This document shows, piece after piece, positions 1-7,259 of a stretch of DNA of 33,980 bases. This DNA comes from an uncultured Sphingomonas sp. (GTDB lineage Bacteria > Pseudomonadota > Alphaproteobacteria > Sphingomonadales > Sphingomonadaceae). The stretch is from assembly GCA_913776255.1 (NCBI GenBank), contig CAJYLV010000059.1, positions 1-33,980 of the forward strand. The letters are read 5' to 3'. Made by a program: the position numbers and the translations under genes. The number at the start of each line of letters is the position of its first letter. The stretch's first letter is position 1. Below the pieces are notes generated by a model. That model was not told the origin of the DNA. It did not search any database and was given only the letters and a program-made list of their open reading frames with translations.

Positions 1-272
1 TTCCAATGCACATCCGCGCCCTGCGGCAGGAAGCCGATCCGCCGCGCACGCTCGGTCGGCGGCAGGGCGCGGACGTCCATGCCCTCCAGCGTCGCACGCC
101 CGGCATCGGGCAGTCGCAACCCCGCCACGCAGGCCAGCAGGCTGCTTTTCCCCGCGCCGTTCGCGCCTAGCAGCGCGGTGATGCGCCCGCGCGCGAAGGA
201 CGCATCGACCGCATAGAGCAAACGCCGCCCGCCCAGCGTCAGCGTGACGCCCTGTGCCGCCAGTCCGCTCAT
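1..272 (-). CDS. btuD: Vitamin B12 ABC transporter ATP-binding protein BtuD (partial, 3' end outside window)
   Basis: This is the N-terminal part (about 90 residues) of an ABC ATPase that would power cobalamin import at the inner membrane. The P-loop GANGAGKSS is at about residues 36-44 and a Q-loop (FLPQG) lies near the truncated end; the signature motif and Walker B are beyond the window edge. The ATG at 270-272 overlaps the btuC stop in an ATGA arrangement, so the two are translationally coupled. The family alone (FecE/BtuD) does not separate B12 from haem or siderophore transport. The cobalamin riboswitch at the head of the operon is what points to B12. Confidence 0.85.
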   Translation of the reverse strand, partial: MSGLAAQGVTLTLGGRRLLYAVDASFARGRITALLGANGAGKSSLLACVAGLRLPDAGRATLEGMDVRALPPTERARRIGFLPQGADVHW

Positions 273-1231
273 GCCAGTCGCCGCCGCATCGAGATCAACA
301 GGTAGAGGAAGAATGGCCCGCCCAGCATCGACATCGCGATCCCGAGTCGCAGCTCGCTGACGGTCGGCGCAAGCCGCACGAGGCTGTCGGCAACGGTCAG
401 CAGCAACGCCCCGCCCAGCGCGGCGGGCAGCAGCGTCGCGGACGGGCGGTGCCCGGCGAACGGGCGGACGAGATGCGGCACGATCAGCCCGACGAACCCG
501 ATCACCCCCGCCGCGGCCACCGATGCGCCGACCGTCAGCGCGACCCCGATCGTCACTGCCAGCTGCAGCCGCCGCGGATCGACCCCGATCGAGCGCGCCG
601 CCTGCTCGCCGAGCGTCAGCGCGTCCAGCGCGCGCGCGGTGCGCGCCAGTACCACCATCCCCAGCACGATCAACGGCACCGACACCATCACCTCGTTCCA
701 GCTCCGGTCGGTCAGCGCCCCCATCAGCCACGTCATGATCTCCGACGCGGCGAACGGCGTCGGTGCGAGGCTGAGCGCCAGCGCGGTCAGCGAGCCGGTG
801 ATGCTGGTCAGGATCATTCCCGCCAGCGTGAACAGGATCAGGCTGCCCGACCGCCCCGCGATCAGCGCCAGCGCCGCCATCGTCACCGCCGCCCCGGCCA
901 GCGCGAAGCCCGGCAACAGCCACGTCTGCGCCGCATAGCCGAAGTATAGCGAGCACACCGCCCCGAACGCCGCGCCCGACGAGACGCCGAACAGCCCGGG
1001 ATCCGCGAGCGGGTTGCGCAAATAGCCCTGCATCGCCGCCCCCGACATCCCCAGCGCCGCCCCGACCGCCAGCGCGAGCAGCGTGCGCGGCAGCCGCAGC
1101 TCGACGATGATGATCGAGCGCGGGTCGGCGGCGGTCCACGCGTCGAGCGGCACCCACACCTTGCCCGCCGCCACCGACAGGATCGCGGCGAGCAGCACGC
1201 CCAGCGCCAGCAGCATCGTCGCGCGCGTCAT
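269..1231 (-). CDS. btuC: Cobalamin ABC transporter permease BtuC (FecCD family)
   Basis: A 320-residue polytopic inner-membrane permease of the BtuC/FecCD family, with a length normal for the family. Visible hallmarks are the N-terminal hydrophobic segment, RLPRTLLALAVGAALGMSGA (about residues 46-65) followed by QGYLRNPLADPGLFGVSSGA, and the cytoplasmic coupling region GFVGLIVPHLVR near residues 244-255 that contacts the ATPase. Its ATG overlaps the btuF stop by four bases (ATGA) and its own stop overlaps the btuD start in the same way, so btuF-btuC-btuD form one tight operon. The family is certain; the substrate is inferred from the upstream riboswitch. Confidence 0.9.
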   Translation of the reverse strand: MTRATMLLALGVLLAAILSVAAGKVWVPLDAWTAADPRSIIIVELRLPRTLLALAVGAALGMSGAAMQGYLRNPLADPGLFGVSSGAAFGAVCSLYFGYAAQTWLLPGFALAGAAVTMAALALIAGRSGSLILFTLAGMILTSITGSLTALALSLAPTPFAASEIMTWLMGALTDRSWNEVMVSVPLIVLGMVVLARTARALDALTLGEQAARSIGVDPRRLQLAVTIGVALTVGASVAAAGVIGFVGLIVPHLVRPFAGHRPSATLLPAALGGALLLTVADSLVRLAPTVSELRLGIAMSMLGGPFFLYLLISMRRRLA

Positions 1232-2061
1232 CGTGCCGCCACCTGCGCGCGCACCGTGCGCAGCCGCGCCATCGCATCGATGATCGTCGGGCCGCCGCAG
1301 TTCATCAGCCGCCCCGCGAACGGAGCGATCGTCACGCGCGCGCCCAGCCGCCGCAGCGCGCGGTGCCGCTCCATCCGCTCCCCCGCCCCTTGCGCGGCGG
1401 CGACCGACAGGACGACGCGCGGCGGATCGGCGAGCAGATATTCCAGCGGCAGCACGTCCCAGCGCTTCAGCCCATAGCCGGCGCTGGCGTTGCGAAAGCC
1501 GGCACGGCGCAGCATCTCGTCGGGCAGCGTCCGCGCCCCCGGCACCAGCCCGCCGGGTCCGAAGATCAGCGCCGACACCGGCGGCGCGCCATCGGACCGC
1601 GCCGCGGCGGTGATCCGCGCCGCCAGCCCGGCGCCGCGCGCCGGATGGCCGACGAGCGCGGCGAGGTCACGCACCTGCTGCGCGCTCTCCGCGATCGTGT
1701 CGGGCAGTGCGAATTGCGCCAGCCGGATGTGCATCCGCGTCAGCGCCGCAACCGTCGCCGGGGCGACATGCCCGCTGGCGACGACCAGATCGGGGCGCAG
1801 CGCGACCACCTCCTCGGCGGTGCCCGAGGTCGCCGGGAAGCGCCTCGCCCAGTCCAGCGGCACCGAGGTGGCGCGCGGATCGTGCGAATAATGGCTGACT
1901 GCGGCGATCTGCGCCGGATCAGCGACCTGCATCAGCATCGCGTCGAGGCACGGATTGATCGATACCACGCGTGGCGCGCGCACGGGCGCGGCGCCGAGCA
2001 GCACCGGCGCCGCGAGCACCGCCGCCGCCACGCGCCCGCTGCGAAAATATCTGTCATTCAC
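1228..2061 (-). CDS. btuF: Periplasmic cobalamin-binding protein BtuF-like
   Basis: A 277-residue solute-binding protein of the type III fold (helical backbone, Periplasmic_binding_2). It starts at the GTG at 2059-2061, preceded by GGGGA seven bases upstream. The open frame continues further upstream through the riboswitch, but that part is not protein-like. A signal peptide is evident (basic start, then VAAAVLAAPVLLGAAPVRA, cleavage near residue 29), followed by the typical opening RVVSINPCLDAMLM. The motif SGTAEEVVALRPDLVVA is characteristic of BtuF/FhuD/HmuT proteins. It would deliver B12 to BtuCD. No btuB receptor is in the window. Confidence 0.85.
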   Translation of the reverse strand: MNDRYFRSGRVAAAVLAAPVLLGAAPVRAPRVVSINPCLDAMLMQVADPAQIAAVSHYSHDPRATSVPLDWARRFPATSGTAEEVVALRPDLVVASGHVAPATVAALTRMHIRLAQFALPDTIAESAQQVRDLAALVGHPARGAGLAARITAAARSDGAPPVSALIFGPGGLVPGARTLPDEMLRRAGFRNASAGYGLKRWDVLPLEYLLADPPRVVLSVAAAQGAGERMERHRALRRLGARVTIAPFAGRLMNCGGPTIIDAMARLRTVRAQVAAR

Positions 2062-2149
2062 CCTGTCATCCCCACGCCGACCCGACCCGTTCGTCGTCGC
2101 GCGGGAAAATTCCCGATCGCCCGGCACACCCCGTCCGCGCGAAGGACAA

Positions 2150-2310
2150 CCGCGGTCGGGCAGGTCTCCTGGCTCCCGGGTCGTCGCCGTCGCCCGGCCT
2201 TCCCGGACGCGCGAACGGTCCAGTGGCACACGAGGGGCGAGCGGCTCGCCGGTCACAGTTGCGGGGGCAGCTCCGGATCGTCGCCTACCGGATTCCCTTA
2301 CCTGATCGCC
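2150..2310 (-). promoter_or_regulatory. Cobalamin (adenosylcobalamin) riboswitch
   Basis: On the minus strand the RNA carries the conserved cobalamin aptamer blocks in order: AGGTAAGGGAATCCGGT, GGAGCTGCCCCCGCAACTGT, GCCACTG, GGGAAGGC and finally the B12 box AGCCAGGAGACCTGCC (2158-2173). The 5' AGGT pairs with ACCT of the B12 box. The aptamer begins about 10 bases after the mutT stop codon and ends about 90 bases before the btuF GTG. I see no U-tract terminator in that spacer, so control may act on translation initiation. Boundaries are approximate; the identity is clear. Confidence 0.95.
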
Positions 2311-2318
2311 CCGCCCGC

Positions 2319-2705
2319 CTAGCCGTCCCGCAGGGTGCGGGCAAGCGCCGCCAGCAGCGGCACGTCGACCGGCGGCATCGGCAATGCCGCGAGTGCCGCC
2401 GGCCGGTCCCAGCGCAGCGCCGCGGCCGCCAGCGGCTGCGGCGTCCCGCGCCAGACGGCGCAGCGATAGAGCAGCATCGTCACCGGCCTGTCGGTCGCGA
2501 AACTCACCGGCACCAGCGCATCCGGGGCGACGTCGATCGCCAGTTCCTCCGCCAGCTCGCGAACCAAAGCGGCGTCGGGATGCTCGCCCGGCTCGACCTT
2601 GCCGCCGGGGAATTCCCACAGCCCGCCATGCCGCTTGTCGCGCGGGCGTTGCTGCATCAGGCAGCGTCCGTCGCCGTCGATCAGGGCCACCGCGACCACC
2701 AGCAT
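2319..2705 (-). CDS. mutT: 8-oxo-dGTP diphosphatase MutT (Nudix hydrolase)
   Basis: A 128-residue Nudix hydrolase that removes oxidised purine nucleotides (8-oxo-dGTP) from the pool, preventing A-to-C transversions. The Nudix box runs from G35 (G-x5-E41-x7-R49-E-x2-E53-E54), with Ala at residue 56 where the consensus has Gly. The start MLVVAVALID and the LWEFPGGKVEPGE block are typical of MutT. A purine-rich SD (AAGGAAGGA) lies upstream of the ATG. It is transcribed divergently from the first Flp pilin. The cobalamin riboswitch begins right behind its stop, so either the B12 operon promoter lies inside mutT or mutT transcription reads into the riboswitch. Confidence 0.9.
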   Translation of the reverse strand: MLVVAVALIDGDGRCLMQQRPRDKRHGGLWEFPGGKVEPGEHPDAALVRELAEELAIDVAPDALVPVSFATDRPVTMLLYRCAVWRGTPQPLAAAALRWDRPAALAALPMPPVDVPLLAALARTLRDG

Positions 2706-2738
2706 CGCGCTTCGATCCTTCCTTAACCGGTTACCGGC

Positions 2739-2744
2739 TATAAT
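2739..2744 (+). promoter_or_regulatory. -10 box (TATAAT) of the first Flp pilin gene, probably leaderless
   Basis: A perfect TATAAT ends six bases before the ATG at 2751, so transcription would be expected to start at or next to the A of the start codon. No Shine-Dalgarno sequence is present. A convincing -35 hexamer is not visible at 16-18 bp spacing. Confidence 0.5.
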
Positions 2745-2750
2745 GCCGAT

Positions 2751-2951
2751 ATGTCACGTCCAGCCGCTCCCCGTCCGCTCTCTGCCCTGCTCCGCGCCGT
2801 GCTGCGGCAGACGCGGGGCGCAACGGCGATCGAATACGGCCTGATCGTCGCGCTGATCGCGCTCAGCGCGGTCGGGGGCATGGCGGCGATCGGCCAGCCC
2901 GTGACCGGGCTGTTCGGATCGATCAACAGCTATCTGACGAACGTCCGCTAG
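2751..2951 (+). CDS. Flp/Fap type IVb pilin subunit 1
   Basis: A 66-residue prepilin of the Flp family, the major subunit of Tad (tight adherence) pili. After a basic leader of 23 residues comes the prepilin peptidase site TRG|ATAIEYGLIVALIAL, with Glu at position +5 of the mature protein (E28) and Tyr next to it, the diagnostic Flp motif. One hydrophobic helix follows and then a short polar tail. The leader is longer than in the second copy. The gene is divergent from mutT. No tadV/cpaA peptidase, tad ATPase or other assembly gene is in the window, so assembly must rely on a locus elsewhere. Confidence 0.9.
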   Translation: MSRPAAPRPLSALLRAVLRQTRGATAIEYGLIVALIALSAVGGMAAIGQPVTGLFGSINSYLTNVR

Positions 2952-2997
2952 CACGGCCGTCCTGCTCCAAGTTGCTCAACAAAAGAAAGCTTTGCAC

Positions 2998-3012
2998 TTA
3001 AACCTTTATCAA
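2998..3012 (+). promoter_or_regulatory. Possible CtrA-type site (TTAA-N7-TCAA) upstream of second pilin
   Basis: TTAA, seven bases, then TCAA lies about 85 bp before the second pilin start. This matches the alphaproteobacterial CtrA consensus TTAA-N7-TTAA with one mismatch. In Caulobacter the Flp-type pilA gene is CtrA-activated (established). Regulation here is inference only, and a match this short can occur by chance. Confidence 0.3.
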
Positions 3013-3096
3013 CCCTGCGCTTCTAGAACGACCCTTGATGGACCTGAACGGGGACGTCGGCGGGTAAAGACATTTGGGTTGTTACTGGAGATCGAC

Positions 3097-3261
3097 ATGC
3101 AGAAGATTCGCACGTTCCTGAAGAACAGCAAGGGCGCGACCGCGATCGAATACGGCCTGATCGCCGCGCTGATCGCCGTGGCCGCGGTTGCCGCGATGCG
3201 TGGCATCGGCACGCAGCTGAACACCACCTTCTCCAACGTCAAGACGCAGATGACCAACTAA
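3097..3261 (+). CDS. Flp/Fap type IVb pilin subunit 2
   Basis: A 54-residue Flp prepilin. The ATG at 3097 is chosen because GGAG stands six bases upstream and because the short leader MQKIRTFLKNSKG is typical of the family; the open frame continues upstream without pilin-like sequence. The cleavage site is SKG|ATAIEYGLIAALIAVAAV with the +5 Glu (E18), and the tail TQLNTTFSNVKTQMTN is normal for major Flp subunits. It lies about 145 bp behind the first copy and has its own upstream region of lower GC. A strong terminator follows. The two copies share the ATAIEYGLI core but differ in leader and tail. Confidence 0.93.
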   Translation: MQKIRTFLKNSKGATAIEYGLIAALIAVAAVAAMRGIGTQLNTTFSNVKTQMTN

Positions 3262-3287
3262 TCTTTGGCGGCTGACGACGGAATGCG

Positions 3288-3318
3288 GGCGGCGGGACGA
3301 TGGTTCCGCCGCCTTTTT
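3288..3318 (+). terminator. Rho-independent terminator of the second pilin gene
   Basis: An 11-bp stem (GGCGGCGGGAC pairing with GTTCCGCCGCC, one G-T pair) closes a four-base loop (GATG). TTTTT follows immediately at 3314-3318. It begins 27 bases after the pilin stop codon. Confidence 0.9.
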
Positions 3319-3332
3319 CTGTGTGGTCTGCA

Positions 3333-3409
3333 CGTCATTGCGAGCGCAGCGACGCAATCCAGTGCCGGACCAGGACGCCCTTGATTGCTTCGCTACGCTC
3401 GCAATGACG
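3333..3409. repeat. REP-like palindrome, family 1, copy A
   Basis: An imperfect inverted repeat whose arms are CGTCATTGCGAGCGCAGCG and the complement of CGCTACGCTCGCAATGACG, with GCAATCC/GATTGC next to the loop. The loop contains GCCGGACCAGGACGCCC, shared with copy C. It lies between the convergent pilin and accA genes. Confidence 0.9.
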
Positions 3410-3419
3410 GTGCGGGTGC

Positions 3420-4370
3420 CTAGCCGACCCGGCCCATCTTCAGGAACTTCGCGCGGCGGTCCTGCCGCAGCGCGTCCGGCGTCAGCGGCGCCAGGTCCCG
3501 CAGCATCCGCTCGACGCAATCGCCCAGCGCGCGGATCGCGCCGTCGCGGTCGCGGTGCGCGCCGCCCAGCGGCTCGGGCACGATCGCGTCGATCACGCCC
3601 AGCGCCTTCAGGTCCTGCGCGGTCACCTTCATCGCCTCGGCGGCGTCGGGCGCCTTGTCGGCGGTGCGCCACAGGATCGAGGCGCAGCCCTCGGGCGAGA
3701 TCACCGAATAGACCGCATGCTCGAACATCAGCACGCGATTGCCGCTCGCCAGCGCGATCGCGCCGCCCGAGCCGCCCTCGCCGACCACCGCCGCGACCAT
3801 CGGCACGCCGAGCGCGAGGCACGTCTCGGTCGAACGCGCGATCGCTTCCGCCTGCCCGCGCTCCTCGGCCTGGATGCCCGGGAACGCGCCCGAGGTGTCG
3901 ACCAGCGTCACCACCGGCAGCCCGAAGCGGTCGGCCATCTGGAGCAGCCGGATCGCCTTGCGATAGCCCTCCGGCTTGCCCATGCCGAAATTGTGGCGCA
4001 GCCGGCTGGCGGTGTCGTCGCCCTTCTCATGGCCCAGCACCATCACGCGCTGCCCGCGGAAGGTCGCGAACCCGCCGAGGATCGCCTGATCGTCACCGAA
4101 CGCGCGGTCGCCCGCCAGCGGCACGAACTCGTCGAACAGCCCGGCGACGAAATGCTTGAAGTGCGGGCGCTCGGGATGCCGCGCGACCTGCGTCTTCTGC
4201 CACGGCGACAGCTTGCCGAACGTGTCCTTCAGCAATTTGTCCGATTTCGCCTGCAGCTTGGCGATCTCGGCAGAAATATCGACGGTGCCCTCGGCGCCGG
4301 TTTCGCGCAGTTCGTCGATGCGCGCCTGCAGCTCGGCGATGGGTTTCTCGAAGTCGAGGAAAATACGCAT
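3420..4370 (-). CDS. accA: Acetyl-CoA carboxylase carboxyltransferase subunit alpha
   Basis: A 316-residue AccA, a normal length. With AccD it transfers the carboxyl group from carboxybiotin to acetyl-CoA to give malonyl-CoA, the first committed step of fatty-acid synthesis. Visible hallmarks are the N-terminal helical segment (LDFEKPIAELQARIDEL), the block LGHEKGDDTASRLRHNFGM, GYRKAIRLLQMADRFGLPVVT, DTSGAFPGIQAEERGQ, and the glycine-rich GEGGSGGAIALASGNRVLM followed by YSVISPEGCASILWR. The ATG follows the xerD stop by nine bases with no good SD, which implies coupling to xerD. It is the last gene of this operon; repeat copy A follows it. Confidence 0.97.
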   Translation of the reverse strand: MRIFLDFEKPIAELQARIDELRETGAEGTVDISAEIAKLQAKSDKLLKDTFGKLSPWQKTQVARHPERPHFKHFVAGLFDEFVPLAGDRAFGDDQAILGGFATFRGQRVMVLGHEKGDDTASRLRHNFGMGKPEGYRKAIRLLQMADRFGLPVVTLVDTSGAFPGIQAEERGQAEAIARSTETCLALGVPMVAAVVGEGGSGGAIALASGNRVLMFEHAVYSVISPEGCASILWRTADKAPDAAEAMKVTAQDLKALGVIDAIVPEPLGGAHRDRDGAIRALGDCVERMLRDLAPLTPDALRQDRRAKFLKMGRVG

Positions 4371-4379
4371 CGGGCGCAG

Positions 4380-5276
4380 CTAGGCGCGCTTTCGCAACGC
4401 GTCAACGAGCGGGTGACGCTCGTTGACCAGCTCGACCAGCCGGCTGCTGTCGACATGGGTGTAGATTTCGGTGGTCGCGATATCGGCATGGCCGAGCATC
4501 GTCTGCAGCGCGCGCAGGTCCGCCCCGCCCTCCAGCAGGTGCGTCGCGAAGGCGTGGCGCAGGACGTGCGGGCTGATCCGCTCGGGCGCGATCCCGGCCT
4601 CGGCGGCGAGCGCGCGCACCAGCTGGAACAGCCGCACGCGCGAGATATGCGTCGCCCCCGACGGGAACAGGAACGCGCGATCGGTTGCGACATGCGCGCG
4701 CCACGCCGCCACCGCCGCGCGCGCGCGGTCCGAGATCGGCACCAGCCGCTCCCGCCCGCCCTTGCCCTTCAGGATCAGGAACGGCCGGTCGGGATGGATC
4801 GCACCGCGCGGCAGCGAGACGAGTTCGGTCGCGCGCAGCCCCGATCCATAGAGCAGCTCGAACAGCGCCGACAGCCGCAGGTCGGTCGGGATCACCGGGT
4901 CGCGCGCCAGTCGCGCGTCGATTGCGGCGAACAGCCGGTCGACGTCGCCGTGATCGAGCGTGCGCGGCAGCCGCCGCTGCATCCCCGGTCGCGGCAAGGC
5001 CGGCGACGGATTGTCGGCGCGGTCGCCCTCGTCGATCAGGAACCCGAAGAAGCGCCGCAATGCCGCCGCCTTGCGCGCCACCGTCGCCTTCGACAGCGCG
5101 TCCCAGCCATCGGCCAGCCGCTCCAGCGCCGCGCCGTCCGCGACCGCCAGCCCGCCGTCGAGCGCCGTGGATGCCAGCATCAGGTCGCGGCGATAGGCGG
5201 CCAGCGTGTTCTGCGCCGCCCCCGCCTGTGCCGCCATCATCTCCAGGAAGCGGTCGATCGCGGCGGCGTCGCTCAC
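4380..5276 (-). CDS. xerD: Site-specific tyrosine recombinase XerD
   Basis: A 298-residue tyrosine recombinase; with XerC it resolves chromosome dimers at dif during division. The N-terminal SAM-like DNA-binding domain covers about residues 1-95 and the catalytic domain the rest. The full catalytic set is visible: R148 (GSGLRATEL), K172 (KGKGGRER), H237 and R240 (SPHVLRHAFATHLL), H263 (LGHADI) and nucleophile Y272 (TEIYTHV). The length and these motifs fit XerC/XerD rather than a phage integrase, and the accA neighbour is the usual sphingomonad context. Its ATG overlaps the stop of the preceding unknown gene (ATGA). Confidence 0.92.
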   Translation of the reverse strand: MSDAAAIDRFLEMMAAQAGAAQNTLAAYRRDLMLASTALDGGLAVADGAALERLADGWDALSKATVARKAAALRRFFGFLIDEGDRADNPSPALPRPGMQRRLPRTLDHGDVDRLFAAIDARLARDPVIPTDLRLSALFELLYGSGLRATELVSLPRGAIHPDRPFLILKGKGGRERLVPISDRARAAVAAWRAHVATDRAFLFPSGATHISRVRLFQLVRALAAEAGIAPERISPHVLRHAFATHLLEGGADLRALQTMLGHADIATTEIYTHVDSSRLVELVNERHPLVDALRKRA

Positions 5277-7042
5277 AGCCGCGCGATCGCCTCCGCCGCG
5301 ATCATCCGCGCCTCGCCGTCCAGCCCGACCGCGCGCAACGCCCGGACGATGTGGAACAGCGCCGCGGGCGGGACATGCGCCCAGCCATCCGCCTGCATCC
5401 CGACCGCCGCCAGCAACAGCACCGTCCCGGCCTGCCCCTCGCCCGCCGCGCGTTCCAGCGCGCTGGTCCAGGCGTTGCGCTGCGCGACCGGCACCGCCAG
5501 CCGCTCGGCGATATCGTCGACCGCCGCCGCGGGCAGCCGCCCGAGCCCTGCCATGCCGGCGAAGAACAGCTGCCGCTTGCGTTCGGCCAGCGTGCCGGGC
5601 GGCGCATAGTCGGTGATCGTCGACGCCGGCAGCTGCGTGATCGCGTCCGGGTCGGCGAGCAGCAGCATCGCCCAGCCGTCGCTGCCGGCCGGCACCGCGC
5701 CCTGCCAGCGCTGCGCGGTGCGATCGAGCCCCGCGGCCAGCATCGACGCGATCAGGCGGTCCGCCTGTGCCTCATTGGCCCGCGCGGGAAGCCGTGCGGC
5801 GGCGCGCGCGGTCAGCACCAGCCGGGCATAGCGGGTCGCCGGCATTTCCGCTTCGTCCCATAGCTTGACCATCGCCGCGATCCGCGCCGCGCGATCGTTG
5901 CCGACATAGGCGTCGCGCAGCGTCGCGGCGGTGTTCGACAGCGCGGCGGGCGCGTCATTGCCCTCGGCGACCGCAGCATAGAGATCGACCATCGCCGCGC
6001 TCGACAGCACGCCCAGCGCCGCGGCGCGATCCGATGCCGCGGCGCGCTCGGCGAGCGGCACCGCGGGCGCCAGCGCCTGCCAGCCGCGCACCTGCGGTCC
6101 GACCGTCGCGTAAAGCTCGTCGGGCACCGCCACCCCGGTCGCGGTCGCCAGCCCGAAGCGCCACGCGGTCAGCTGCACCACCGGTGCCCATTCGATCGTC
6201 ACCGCCTGCCGGCTGTTGAGCCCGGCGCCGATCACTTTCTGCGCCAGCGCCAGGTCGATCCCGCTCGCGACGCGGCGGCGACGGATGTCGGCGACCAACG
6301 GTTGTGTCTTCCCCGCCCCGGTCAGCCCGGCGCAGATCGCGCGCGCGACGATCCACGCGCGCTCGCTGTCGCCCGCCGTCGCGGCGAGCGGGCACAATCC
6401 GGCCGGATCGGCGGTGGCGAGCGCCGCCTGCATCCACACCTCGCGCAGCTTCGGCGTCACGCGGTCGCTGTCGACCGATTGTGCGACGGCGCGCGCCGAC
6501 ACGGATTCGCCCATCCGCAGCAACAGCCACGCGCGTTCGGCGGCGAAATCGGCGCCGTTGACGCGCGCAGGGGTGTTGATTTGCGCCACCAGCAGCCGCC
6601 GCAGGCTGATCGACAGCCACCGCGACGGCAAGGGTGCCGACAGATAGCGCATCAGCCGCTCGACATAGCGCCCGTCCGCACGTCCGAACGCGTCGCGCGC
6701 GAAGCCCTGATCCGCCCCCACCGCGGCCAGCGAGCGGCGGGCGAACGACGGCAGCACGTAGCGCGGCGTCGCCGCCGGCGTCGGCGTCGCGCTCGGCGAC
6801 GGGAACGGCAAGGGCGGCAGCGGCGGCAACGGCCCGGCCGGGGTCGTCGCCTGCACGCGCGGCGCATTGGCCGGCGCGGTCGCCGCCGGGCTCGGCTGCG
6901 CAGCCGGCGCCTGTGCGGGCGCCGCGTCGCCGAAGCCGGGCGGCAACAGCGATTCGGGGCGGTCCTGCGCGATCGCCGCCGCCGCGAGGCCGAGCGCCGC
7001 GGCGCCGGCCAGCGCGGCGCGTTTAGCCGGCGAGATTGCCAA
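5273..7042 (-). CDS. Exported protein of unknown function upstream of xerD
   Basis: I do not recognise a named family. From the TTG at 7042 the protein has 589 residues. A signal-like helix comes first (KRAALAGAAALGLAAAAIAQ), then a Pro/Ala-rich low-complexity stretch (about 25-95), then a long, mostly helical Ala/Leu/Arg-rich region that looks like alpha-solenoid repeats. An in-frame ATG at 7094-7096 would add 18 mostly Arg/Ser residues that mirror the coding sequence of the preceding gene, so I prefer 7042; the start is uncertain. It overlaps the 45-residue gene upstream and the xerD start downstream (ATGA), so it belongs to this operon. It probably acts in the periplasm or envelope (inference). 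Confidence 0.75.
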   Translation of the reverse strand: MAISPAKRAALAGAAALGLAAAAIAQDRPESLLPPGFGDAAPAQAPAAQPSPAATAPANAPRVQATTPAGPLPPLPPLPFPSPSATPTPAATPRYVLPSFARRSLAAVGADQGFARDAFGRADGRYVERLMRYLSAPLPSRWLSISLRRLLVAQINTPARVNGADFAAERAWLLLRMGESVSARAVAQSVDSDRVTPKLREVWMQAALATADPAGLCPLAATAGDSERAWIVARAICAGLTGAGKTQPLVADIRRRRVASGIDLALAQKVIGAGLNSRQAVTIEWAPVVQLTAWRFGLATATGVAVPDELYATVGPQVRGWQALAPAVPLAERAAASDRAAALGVLSSAAMVDLYAAVAEGNDAPAALSNTAATLRDAYVGNDRAARIAAMVKLWDEAEMPATRYARLVLTARAAARLPARANEAQADRLIASMLAAGLDRTAQRWQGAVPAGSDGWAMLLLADPDAITQLPASTITDYAPPGTLAERKRQLFFAGMAGLGRLPAAAVDDIAERLAVPVAQRNAWTSALERAAGEGQAGTVLLLAAVGMQADGWAHVPPAALFHIVRALRAVGLDGEARMIAAEAIARL

Positions 7043-7160
7043 GCTCGACCGCCTTCTCGACACGCGTGACCGGCTGCTCGGTCGCGCGGCCCGCAAAGAA
7101 GAACAATGCGCCCACCACGATCACCAGCAGCACGACGACGGAGACAATCAACCGGGTCAT
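7023..7160 (-). CDS. Small single-pass membrane protein (45 residues)
   Basis: A 45-residue peptide starting at the ATG at 7158-7160. It has one clear transmembrane segment (LIVSVVVLLVIVVGALFFFAG, about residues 4-24) and a polar C-terminal tail ending VEKAVELGNLAG. It resembles no named family that I know. The stop (TAA, 7025-7023) lies inside the beginning of the large exported-protein gene, so the two are probably coupled and may act together at the envelope. The gene is divergent from aroK. Its clean membrane helix, in-frame start and operon position argue that it is real. Confidence 0.7.
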   Translation of the reverse strand: MTRLIVSVVVLLVIVVGALFFFAGRATEQPVTRVEKAVELGNLAG

Positions 7161-7221
7161 GTAATTCCCAACCTGCACACGCGACCTGTCACTTGCGCCC
7201 CGGCGGGCTGCGTGCCTGCTG

Positions 7222-7249
7222 TTGCCGGGGACCGAACGCGCTGTATAGC
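7222..7249 (+). promoter_or_regulatory. Possible sigma-70 promoter of aroK-aroB
   Basis: TTGCCG (7222-7227), a 16-bp spacer and TATAGC (7244-7249) match the -35/-10 consensus at four of six positions each. Transcription would start only a few bases before the aroK ATG at 7260. Confidence 0.35.
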
Positions 7250-7259
7250 CGCAGGGACG

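Noticed and set aside
2102..2115. GGGAAAATTCCC-type hairpin in the btuF leader as a terminator
   Set aside because: The stem has only four or five pairs, and no T-run follows on the minus strand.
2062..2619. N-terminal extension of the periplasmic binding protein (open frame up to 2619)
   Set aside because: This part overlaps the cobalamin riboswitch and mutT and reads as Arg/Gly-rich low complexity. The signal peptide begins right after the GTG at 2061.
4380..5276. Phage or integrative-element integrase
   Set aside because: The 298-residue length, the XerD-type motifs and the xerD-accA operon indicate the housekeeping recombinase; no attachment site or mobile cargo is adjacent.
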